Shown here in pieces: positions 24,642 to 33,839 of a stretch of 42,679 nucleotides of DNA (position 1 is the first letter of the stretch; every line of letters begins with the position of its first letter). The DNA is from Verrucomicrobiia bacterium. Its GTDB lineage: Bacteria; Verrucomicrobiota; Verrucomicrobiia; Verrucomicrobiales; DEV007. Below the pieces are notes generated by a model, which saw only the letters and a program-made list of their open reading frames with translations, was not told the origin of the DNA and did no database searches. Where the stretch lies: positions 1-42,679 of the forward strand of contig JAGRPB010000021.1 in assembly GCA_020439945.1 (NCBI GenBank), written 5' to 3'. Made by a program: the position numbers and the translations under genes.

Positions 24642-25865
24642 ATGCTCAAGAAAGTCGTTCTCAGCAACATCCACACCGGTCGCGACACGATCGCCCTCGT
24701 CGACACCAACACCGACGAGAAGGCATTGATCGGCTCCGGCAAGACCGAAGTCGAAACCGCCAAGATCTCCGACGTCACGGGGGCGGATGAAAAGATCCAG
24801 CGCCTCAGCAGCCCAAAAGGCGGGCAATCCGACCGGGTCGCCCTGTTCAACGGACTCGCGAAGTGTTTCGACCGGAACATTCCGATCATCAAGAGCTTCC
24901 ACCTGCAGGCGAACCGGGTGAAATCCCCCCGCTTCCGGGGAGCGATCGCCGAGATCTCCGAGGCGCTCACCCAGGGCGAAAAGATGAGCGACGCCATGGC
25001 GCGCCAGAGCGACCTCTTTCCGCCCGACGTGATCGCCCTGATCCGGGCGGGTGAGGAAGCCGGTCGTCTTCCCGAGATCTTCCGCCGCATCGCCGACAGC
25101 CAGCGCAAAACCTCCCGCATCCTGCGCAAACTCAAAGCGGGGATGATCTATCCCGGCATCGTTCTGACGCTGGGAGTCGGGGTGGTCATCACCATGAGCT
25201 TCACCCTGGTTCCGGCGATGTCGAAACTCTACGCCTCCCTGAACTCGGACCTGCCCGCTCCGACCAAGATGCTGATGGCGGTGTCCAACGTTCTGCTCAA
25301 GCAGCCCTGGCTGGTCGCCATTCCCGTGATCGGACTGATCGCGATGTTCAAGAACTGGAACAAGATCATCGCCATTCCCAAAGTCCAGCTGGCCCTCACG
25401 CGGCTGCCCATCATCGGAAACATCGTTCGGAAATCCGCCGCCGCCGTGGGCTTCCGCACCCTGGCGCTCTTGATCGAGGCCAACGTCCGCCTGTCGACCG
25501 CGCTGGACATCACGCGCGACACCGCGTGGCACATCTACTACAAGACCTTTTTCGAGAAGGTGAAGAATCACATCCTCAACGGCCTCACCCTGCCCGACGC
25601 CTTCCTGGTCGAATCCCATTGGCTCGGCAACGATGGGCGCCTGATCTGCGGTCTGATGGAAGTGGCGGCGGAAACCGGCGCCGGCACCGAACTGCTCAAC
25701 GAGATCGCCGAAGACTACGAAGACGAACTCGATGGCATCGCCAACCAGATCGACAAGCTCATCGAGCCTTTCACCATCGTGATCCTCGGAGGCATGGTGG
25801 GCGGGCTCATCTACGCGATCTACGCCCCGGTTTTCAGCCTCGGCGACGCCCTCCTGAAGAAATAA
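24642..25865 (+). CDS. PilC/GspF-type inner-membrane platform protein
   Basis: A 407-residue polytopic protein. ATG 24642 is chosen; the frame extends upstream to 24450 only as shadow. Two T2SSF domains are visible. The first (about 65-190) has VALFNGLAKCFDRNIPIIKS, ALTQGEKMSDAMA and RAGEEAGRLPEIFRRIA; the second (about 265-395) has FRTLALLIEANVRLSTALDI and MEVAAETGAGTELLNEIAEDY. Membrane helices lie near 167-190, 221-236 and 375-398. It is the membrane platform that, driven by PilB and PilT-type ATPases, moves pilin subunits into or out of the fibre. The N-terminal 60 residues are variable. A 204-base gap with a new promoter follows. Confidence 0.93.
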   Translation: MLKKVVLSNIHTGRDTIALVDTNTDEKALIGSGKTEVETAKISDVTGADEKIQRLSSPKGGQSDRVALFNGLAKCFDRNIPIIKSFHLQANRVKSPRFRGAIAEISEALTQGEKMSDAMARQSDLFPPDVIALIRAGEEAGRLPEIFRRIADSQRKTSRILRKLKAGMIYPGIVLTLGVGVVITMSFTLVPAMSKLYASLNSDLPAPTKMLMAVSNVLLKQPWLVAIPVIGLIAMFKNWNKIIAIPKVQLALTRLPIIGNIVRKSAAAVGFRTLALLIEANVRLSTALDITRDTAWHIYYKTFFEKVKNHILNGLTLPDAFLVESHWLGNDGRLICGLMEVAAETGAGTELLNEIAEDYEDELDGIANQIDKLIEPFTIVILGGMVGGLIYAIYAPVFSLGDALLKK

Positions 25866-25963
25866 CTCCCAAGCTCAGCTTCAGTTTTCGCATCGCAATT
25901 GCGAGAATTCAAAGCCAAGGGGAAACAAAGCTGAGAAAAACAACAAATCGTTACGATTTTTAT

Positions 25964-25991
25964 TTGATATTATGGTTTTTATTATTAAAAT
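25964..25991 (+). promoter_or_regulatory. Predicted promoter of the major pilin gene
   Basis: TTGATA (25964-25969) and TAAAAT (25986-25991) are 16 bases apart inside a very AT-rich island. Transcription would begin near 25998, leaving a leader of about 72 bases. Confidence 0.55.
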
Positions 25992-26004
25992 GATTTTTGT
26001 GGAG

Positions 26005-26027
26005 GCCAACCACCCTGGTGGCGAGGC
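26005..26027 (+). repeat. Imperfect palindrome in the pilin leader
   Basis: GCC-AA-CCACC-CT-GGTGG-CGA-GGC can fold as a hairpin. The following TGGCGAGGCTTTAGC (26018-26032) reappears with one change (TGGCGAAGCTTTAGC) at about 26520 downstream of the same gene, so the element may be a small dispersed REP-like repeat flanking the pilin gene. Confidence 0.45.
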
Positions 26028-26069
26028 TTTAGCAACAACCAACAACTGGAACAACAACCAAGCAATACC
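26028..26069 (+). promoter_or_regulatory. CAA-rich unstructured leader of the major pilin
   Basis: From 26031 to the ATG at 26070 the leader is almost all A and C, with repeated CAAC/ACAA units and no purine-rich Shine-Dalgarno sequence. Such unfolded leaders can support strong initiation without a Shine-Dalgarno; this is inference. Confidence 0.45.
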
Positions 26070-26468
26070 ATGAAAGTACACCGCAAGAATCCGATGAAGG
26101 CTGCGTTCAGCCTTGTCGAAATGCTCGTCGTCATTGCCGTGATCGGCATCATCGCCGCCATCGCGATCCCGAACATCGGCAAGATCAACGATACCGCCGA
26201 GAAATCGAAAGATCGTCGTAACGCTCAGAACCTCGCCTCCGTCTGTGCTTCCGCTCAAGCGGCCGGCCTGGACTTCGTGGGGTCCGAAACCGACCCCAAA
26301 GTCATCGTCAAGCAGATGGTGGAAGTGGGCGGCAGTCCCGCGGACGGCCCTTTCCAGGGAACGTTTTTCGGAGTTCCCGGTCTCGACGCGGAAGAACAAG
26401 TCAGCGCCACAACCTATCTGACCGTGGCCAACGGACTTCTGCAATACACCGGAGCCGGAGGAAACTAA
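26070..26468 (+). CDS. Probable major pilin (type IV prepilin)
   Basis: A 132-residue prepilin, the usual major-pilin size. The leader ends at Ala12 and cleavage gives FSLVEMLVVIAVIGIIAAIA, with Glu17 at +5 and the classic long hydrophobic helix. The head has one Cys (SVCASAQAAGL) and a variable C-terminal part; there is no disulfide-bonded loop. It is the only gene of the pilus operon with its own promoter, a long leader and a hairpin 116 bases after its stop, which suits the high expression expected of the main fibre subunit (inference). The Ala at -1 is unusual. Confidence 0.85.
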   Translation: MKVHRKNPMKAAFSLVEMLVVIAVIGIIAAIAIPNIGKINDTAEKSKDRRNAQNLASVCASAQAAGLDFVGSETDPKVIVKQMVEVGGSPADGPFQGTFFGVPGLDAEEQVSATTYLTVANGLLQYTGAGGN

Positions 26469-26583
26469 GGAATCCACCCACCGGTACACCCAAACTGGTG
26501 AACCAGGATTTCAGATGTTTGGCGAAGCTTTAGCCATGATCATCAAACCGGCTCTGAATCCAACCAGATGAGCTGTCATTTTG

Positions 26584-26616
26584 GCCGCCGGGATTCTCAC
26601 GGATCCCGGCGGCTTT
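26584..26616 (+). terminator. Hairpin after the pilin gene, partial terminator or stabiliser
   Basis: An 11-bp perfect stem (GCCGCCGGGAT with ATCCCGGCGGC, 26584-26594 and 26603-26613), 8-base loop, followed by only TTT. The short U run suggests incomplete termination or protection of the pilin message, with some readthrough into the downstream prepilin genes. Confidence 0.65.
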
Positions 26617-26706
26617 GACAGGGCTCGGAAGAAACCCGCTCAGCAAACCCTGTTGAGTCCGCCACTCGACCCTCTTCACTCCCCGATTTCATTCCTCCCT
26701 TTCCCC

Positions 26707-27150
26707 ATGAAGAAATCCAATCCCATCGCCGGCCGACGCCGCGCTTCACGTGGATTCACCATGGTGGAAATGCTGATCGTGATCTCCGTGATCGCGATCA
26801 TGGCCGCGCTGGTCATCAGCGCCTTCTCGAACGCCGCCCAGGATACCCGGCGGGTGGTCGCCCGCCAGCAACAGGCCGCCGTGCAGTCGGCGGTCAACGC
26901 GTGGGTCACCGCCAAAGCCAGCGGCACCGGCAGCCTGTCCGGAGCCCGGACCGAATACAACGCCGCCACCACCAGCCTGGCCCGGCTCAACCTGGTCGCC
27001 AATTACCTCGACGAAAAGACCATCGCCCATTTCCGCACCAACACCACCAACACGGGTCAGGTGCTCAGCGAGGCGCTGAAAAAGACGAACCAGTACCTGG
27101 AGCTTCCCGCCTGGAACGCCGCGTCCTATCCGAAAGTCGAACTGAAGTAA
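26707..27150 (+). CDS. Type IV prepilin, GspG/GspH-like
   Basis: A 147-residue prepilin; ATG 26707 is chosen because it gives a short basic leader. Cleavage at Gly16|Phe17 (SRG|FTMVEMLIVISVIA), Glu21 at +5. The helix continues into FSNAAQDTRRVVARQQQAAV, then a short soluble domain. First of three consecutive prepilin genes of similar size, between the main pilin and the PilB-type ATPase. The three may be minor subunits or alternative fibre subunits; which cannot be told from sequence. Confidence 0.87.
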   Translation: MKKSNPIAGRRRASRGFTMVEMLIVISVIAIMAALVISAFSNAAQDTRRVVARQQQAAVQSAVNAWVTAKASGTGSLSGARTEYNAATTSLARLNLVANYLDEKTIAHFRTNTTNTGQVLSEALKKTNQYLELPAWNAASYPKVELK

Positions 27151-27176
27151 CCCGAAACCAACAGCCGTCAGCGAAC

Positions 27177-27587
27177 ATGAGGAACTTCACACACCCATTC
27201 CCGACCCGCCGACCGACGGAGGGCTTCTCTCTCGTGGAAGTTCTCGCCGCCGTCGGCATCATCGGCATCATCGCCTTCCTGGCCCTGCCGAACATCATCG
27301 CCATCAAGCAGGACAGCGAGCGCAACCTGGCCATCTCCCGCGCCGAAGCGATCAACATGGCGGTGGCTTCCTACGTCCAGTCCAAGGGCCGGACCACCGC
27401 GATCACCGACTGGGGAACGCTGGCCAATGACAACGAGCGATACACGGCCCTGGCCCCCTATCTCGCTTTCGCCCCCGATGCCTTCTCCGACTATCAGCCG
27501 GGCGGCTTCAGTATCGATATTCCCGACGACCTCACCAAACTGACCAAGGCCGGCCTGAAAGAAGGCACCTCCGACATCACCTATTGA
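27177..27587 (+). CDS. Type IV prepilin
   Basis: A 136-residue prepilin; ATG 27177 is chosen (the frame opens at 26901 as shadow). Cleavage at Gly16|Phe17 (TEG|FSLVEVLAAVGIIG), Glu21 at +5, helix to about 42. The head domain has Tyr-rich and Pro-rich turns (PYLAFAPDAFSDYQPGG). Similar in size to its two neighbours but not obviously a recent duplicate of them. Gap to the previous gene 26 bases. Confidence 0.87.
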   Translation: MRNFTHPFPTRRPTEGFSLVEVLAAVGIIGIIAFLALPNIIAIKQDSERNLAISRAEAINMAVASYVQSKGRTTAITDWGTLANDNERYTALAPYLAFAPDAFSDYQPGGFSIDIPDDLTKLTKAGLKEGTSDITY

Positions 27588-27641
27588 TTCGATCCCGCGC
27601 TTCGCTCCTCCCATCCCCCCATTCGATCCCGTTCCGCAAAC

Positions 27642-28163
27642 ATGATCGCCTTTGAAAATCCGAGAACGCTTCGGCGTGTCCGGGGCTTCAGCCTCGTCGA
27701 AATCATCATCACCATCACGGTGATCGGCATCATCGCGTCGATCGCCGTCGGGGGTTTTGGCGACATCACCGGTCGCTCGAAGGACACCATCGCCCGGAAT
27801 CTCACCGAGACCCTCAACCAGGCGACGCGGAATTTTTCGCACGCGAACTGGGATCTGCGATTCAACGCCGTGGCCAACAGCGCCGGTGACGAAATCATGG
27901 TGCTCCGTTCGCTCCAATGGCGGGAGCCCGACGGCGCGGCCTACCAGAAGGAGGTCTACTACAAGGGTCCCTACATGAGGGACGATTGGAATCCCGACAC
28001 CTCCAGCAGCACGGACGATTGGCGCATCCAATGGACCGGTTCGTCATGGAAGCTCCTGCTCCCGGACGAAGCCGGCGCGGGCTTGAAGGTGGATTTCGAG
28101 GGCCGGGACCTCGGCAAGCAGTTCGTCTTCCCCGACAATTTCACTCCGGTCGGCTCCCGCTGA
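27642..28163 (+). CDS. Type IV prepilin
   Basis: A 173-residue prepilin. Cleavage at Gly15|Phe16 (VRG|FSLVEIIITITVIGI), Glu20 at +5. The soluble domain is rich in Trp, Asp and Tyr (WREPDGAAYQKEVYYKG, DDWRIQWTGSSWKLLL), which would suit surface binding. Last prepilin before the PilB-type ATPase, 39 bases upstream of it. Confidence 0.87.
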   Translation: MIAFENPRTLRRVRGFSLVEIIITITVIGIIASIAVGGFGDITGRSKDTIARNLTETLNQATRNFSHANWDLRFNAVANSAGDEIMVLRSLQWREPDGAAYQKEVYYKGPYMRDDWNPDTSSSTDDWRIQWTGSSWKLLLPDEAGAGLKVDFEGRDLGKQFVFPDNFTPVGSR

Positions 28164-28202
28164 CCTCTTTTTCAGATTCCGAATTTCGACGCCCTGTCCG
28201 CC

Positions 28203-30377
28203 ATGCCCCAACTGTTGGAAGCTCCCCTGACCCCGAATCCCGGCGCCCTGTCGCCGATGGATGAAGGCGTGCCCGGAGCGTCGGCGGCGTTCGACGATCT
28301 TTTCGGCGGCGGCCTGATGTCGCTGGAAGGCACCGCGGTGCAGTTCGGCATCGTGCCGGTCAAACTGCCCCGCGAAACCTGCTCGGTGGAAGCGGAGGCG
28401 CTGCTCCGAAAACTGGGACGTTTTCCCCAGAGCGACGCCCCCTGGCTGCCGGTGGCATCGTTGGGGCCATTGCTGATTTTCGCCCACTCGAATCCGAAAA
28501 CCCAGGACATGTGGGGAGTGCCGCCCTGCCTGGCCGTAAGGATCGCCATTTCTTCGGAGCAATACGAGGCCATCCGCAAGGATCTGGTGATGCGGCTGCA
28601 GGCGGCTCCGGTCGCCCGCGAGAACCCGCTCGAGCCTTTGAAGGCGCCGGATCTCGATCCGGAGGCCTTTGACGACGCCTTTTTCTGGCTTCTCCAGAAC
28701 TACCCTTTCGAACCGACCGAGCGCGACCGGTTGGAGATGCTCCACGCCGAAACCGCCGAAAAACAGGGAAGACTGGATCGATCCGATTTCGACTCGATGC
28801 TGCCGAGCCTGGGCGTGGCCCTGCAGTATCTCATCGACGGTCCCACGCGACTCTGTTTCAACGCCGACGAGGTGGCCCGCCAGGAGACGTTTTCGATCCC
28901 GTTGCTGGAAAAGCACAACGTTTTCCCGCTCTTTGTCGGCGACCATCACATCTACCTGCTCAGCTCCGAGCTGAACAACTACGCGTTCGAAGATGAGTAT
29001 CTTTCGTCAGGACACGATCCCGTCGAATTCATTCCCGTCCTCGGCGATGCCCGACAGATTCGCAACGCGATCAACCGCTCCGGTTCGGCGCTCAATGCCC
29101 AGAGCGGCGTGGAGGTCCGTAAATCGACGCTGAGCCTCTCGGAAACCGAATCGCTCGTCGAAATCGATCCCGATGACATCGCGAGGGTCAATCCGCAGAA
29201 CCTCAATCACTCCGCGGAGGAATTGATCCACTGGGTGCTCTACACCGCGATCAGCGCGAGGGCGAGCGACCTGCACCTCGAGAAGTTCTACAACGTCGCC
29301 CGCTTCCGGGCCCGGATCGACGGCAAGCTCAAGACGGTGTTCACCGCACCGGAAGAGATGATGCCGAAGTTCATCGCCCTGCTGAAGAACTACTCGAACA
29401 TGAGCCAGACGCGCCAGGAGGCCCTCGACGGACGCTTTGCCATGGCCATCCGCCAGCGCCGCGTGGATGTGCGTGTCGCCGCCGTTCCCTGCCGGAAGGA
29501 ATTGCAGAAGATCATCATGCGATTCCTCGACAAGCAGGACGGGCTCAAGGAACTCTCCGAACTGAACCTGTCCCGGCGACAGACGGGAATCATCAAGCGA
29601 GTCATGGCCCGCGACCAGGGGATGATCCTGATCACCGGCCCGACGGGATCCGGGAAAACGACGACCCTCTACGCGCTGATCAACAGCGTTAACGAAGAGG
29701 GCACCAACATTCACACCATCGAGGATCCGATCGAGTACGAGATCGAGGGCATCAATCAGACGCAGACCGATTCGGCGCACAATCTTTCGTTCGCCACCGG
29801 TCTGCGCGCGTTGCTCCGCTCGGACCCCGATGTGATCCTGATCGGGGAATGTCGCGACCAGGAAACCGCCAACGCCGCGGTGAACTCCGCCCTGACCGGC
29901 CACCTCGTTCTCACCACCCTGCACGCCAACGATTCACTGCGGGCGATCTCTCGCCTGCTTTCCATGAACGTGGAACCCCATCTCGTCGCCGATTCGCTGG
30001 CCATGACCCAGGCCCAGCGTCTCATGCGTCGTCTCTGCAACTACTGCAAGCGTCCCTACGAGGCGACGCCCCAGATCCAGCAGTTGCTGCACCAGCAGGG
30101 CATCATCCAGGAGCCCATTCGCGATCCGCTCTACATGTCGGTCGGGTGCCCGGAATGCCACGGCACCGGCTACACCGGGCGGCTGGCGCTGATGGAAATG
30201 CTGGAGGTGAACTCTGAAATCGCCGACCTGGTGGAGCGTGGCGCGCCCCAGAACGAAATGCGGATCGCGGCGCTGAAGACCGGGTTCCGCACCCTTTATC
30301 AGGAGGGCCTGGTCCAGGTCCTCGCCGGCAACACCACCATCGATGAAATCAAGAAAGTGAGCTACACCGCCTGCTGA
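28203..30377 (+). CDS. PilB/GspE-type pilus assembly ATPase
   Basis: A 724-residue ATPase, longer than the usual 500-570. The C-terminal core is canonical: Walker A GPTGSGKT at 479-486, Asp box TIEDPIEYEIEG, Walker B DPDVILIGECRDQETA, His box GHLVLTTLHANDS, and the zinc-binding tetracysteine Cys612/615 and 649/652 (CNYC and CPEC), which marks PilB/GspE rather than PilT. The N-terminal 330 residues appear to hold two diverged MshEN-type domains, about 60-135 and 225-300 (FSIPLLEKHNVFPLFVGDHH). The usual c-di-GMP-binding RLGxxLxxxG motif is not seen. It polymerises the pilus from the cytoplasmic base. It follows four pilin genes and precedes a receiver gene. Confidence 0.93.
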   Translation: MPQLLEAPLTPNPGALSPMDEGVPGASAAFDDLFGGGLMSLEGTAVQFGIVPVKLPRETCSVEAEALLRKLGRFPQSDAPWLPVASLGPLLIFAHSNPKTQDMWGVPPCLAVRIAISSEQYEAIRKDLVMRLQAAPVARENPLEPLKAPDLDPEAFDDAFFWLLQNYPFEPTERDRLEMLHAETAEKQGRLDRSDFDSMLPSLGVALQYLIDGPTRLCFNADEVARQETFSIPLLEKHNVFPLFVGDHHIYLLSSELNNYAFEDEYLSSGHDPVEFIPVLGDARQIRNAINRSGSALNAQSGVEVRKSTLSLSETESLVEIDPDDIARVNPQNLNHSAEELIHWVLYTAISARASDLHLEKFYNVARFRARIDGKLKTVFTAPEEMMPKFIALLKNYSNMSQTRQEALDGRFAMAIRQRRVDVRVAAVPCRKELQKIIMRFLDKQDGLKELSELNLSRRQTGIIKRVMARDQGMILITGPTGSGKTTTLYALINSVNEEGTNIHTIEDPIEYEIEGINQTQTDSAHNLSFATGLRALLRSDPDVILIGECRDQETANAAVNSALTGHLVLTTLHANDSLRAISRLLSMNVEPHLVADSLAMTQAQRLMRRLCNYCKRPYEATPQIQQLLHQQGIIQEPIRDPLYMSVGCPECHGTGYTGRLALMEMLEVNSEIADLVERGAPQNEMRIAALKTGFRTLYQEGLVQVLAGNTTIDEIKKVSYTAC

Positions 30378-30443
30378 CGACATGCCTTTACCCAAATCTC
30401 CTCCTGCAAACGAAGGTTCCTCAACCATTACCGTTCCACCGCC

Positions 30444-30890
30444 ATGAGCATCCAAACCACCACCCTGACCGGCCAGAGTTCCAATCCGCCGGTCGAAAAC
30501 GCTCAGCAAGTGACCCGAGTTCTCGTCGTCGACGATGAGGTCGGGATGCGCGCCCTGAGCTGTGCCATCATCAAGTCGCTGGGTTTCCAGGCGATCGCCG
30601 TCAATACCGGCGAAGAAGCCATCGAGACCTACCGACAGCACCTGCAACGATCCGAACCCATCTCCGCGGTCATCATGGATCTCGCGCTTCCGGGGGGCAT
30701 GTCGGGACTGGAAACCACCGATCTGCTTCGTCAGATGGATTCCTCAGTCGCCGTCATCGCCAGCAGCGGCTACCTCCAGCAGAACGCGCGGGCCGCGGCC
30801 CTGGAGCGGGGCTTCGCGGGTATCCTCCCGAAACCCTACACTCCCGAACGGTTGACGGCGGAGTTGCGCTGGGTCATCACCCGCCGGTAA
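30444..30890 (+). CDS. Receiver-only response regulator
   Basis: A 148-residue protein: 20 or so disordered residues, then a CheY-like receiver. The acidic pocket is Asp30/Asp31 (VLVVDDE), the phosphoacceptor Asp79 (VIMDLALPGG), with Ser107 and Lys130 (LPKPYTPE) for the switch. There is no output domain, so it acts by protein contact or as a phosphorelay intermediate. It lies 66 bases after the PilB-type ATPase and ends the operon, with a terminator at 30952. The hybrid histidine kinase 280 bases downstream is a plausible partner. A role in switching pilus assembly is inferred from position. Confidence 0.92.
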   Translation: MSIQTTTLTGQSSNPPVENAQQVTRVLVVDDEVGMRALSCAIIKSLGFQAIAVNTGEEAIETYRQHLQRSEPISAVIMDLALPGGMSGLETTDLLRQMDSSVAVIASSGYLQQNARAAALERGFAGILPKPYTPERLTAELRWVITRR

Positions 30891-30951
30891 AGGTCGAGGA
30901 AATCCAGCCGGCCGGTGGATGCCCGGGCGGCGGAGTCTCCCCCATTTTTTT

Positions 30952-30990
30952 GAAAAGCCCGCGTCGCCACCCCGGCGCGGGTTTTTTCGT
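30952..30990 (+). terminator. Intrinsic terminator ending the pilus operon
   Basis: CCCGCG (30958-30963) pairs with CGCGGG (30976-30981) across a 12-base loop and is followed by six T residues, with A-rich sequence before it. It separates the response-regulator gene from the hybrid kinase. The next 125 bases (30991-31116) hold no gene that I can support; short matching segments GGCGTC and GACGCC there could pair. Confidence 0.8.
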
Positions 30991-31116
30991 TTTTTTCGAA
31001 ACGCCGGCACAAAGGCGTCTTCCAGGTGGTGAAGCCGGGGAACGGCAACGCCGAAGAATAGGGAAAGGCGGTAGAACCGGGGACGCCTCTTCCCGAAATC
31101 CACAAGCGCTATCCTT

Positions 31117-31144
31117 TTGCTTTGATTTTTATCAATATTATAAT
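31117..31144 (+). promoter_or_regulatory. Predicted sigma-70 promoter of the hybrid kinase gene
   Basis: TTGCTT (31117-31122) and a perfect TATAAT (31139-31144) are 16 bases apart in an AT-rich island, leaving a leader of about 20 bases before ATG 31172. Confidence 0.65.
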
Positions 31145-31171
31145 AATTTTAGCTTTGCTACTTTAGTTTAG

Positions 31172-33694
<2,523 letters not shown>

Positions 33695-33797
33695 TCCACT
33701 CCACGTCGGCAAGCTCCACCACCGGAGATCCGGCAAAAGTTTTTTTTCACGGCAGATCTACTTTTTTCTAAAAATTCTTAAATCTGCATTTCATTAC

Positions 33798-33825
33798 TTG
33801 TAATTTTCTCATTTATTTCTAAAAT
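33798..33825 (+). promoter_or_regulatory. Predicted promoter of the SGNH-protein gene
   Basis: TTGTAA (33798-33803) and TAAAAT (33820-33825) are 16 bases apart. Transcription would start about 8 bases before ATG 33840, giving a nearly leaderless message. Confidence 0.5.
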
Positions 33826-33839
33826 CTTCCCTCAACATC

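Noticed and set aside
26000..26069. Riboswitch (c-di-GMP or other) in the main pilin leader
   Set aside because: The conserved GEMM sequences (CACGCA, GGCAAACC, GACGCAAAGC) are absent; only a short imperfect hairpin and an unstructured CAA-rich part are present.
33719..33747. Intrinsic terminator after the hybrid kinase
   Set aside because: A T-run is present, but the only stem (CCGG/CCGG) is 4 bp with a 4-base loop and is separated from the T-run; too weak to call.
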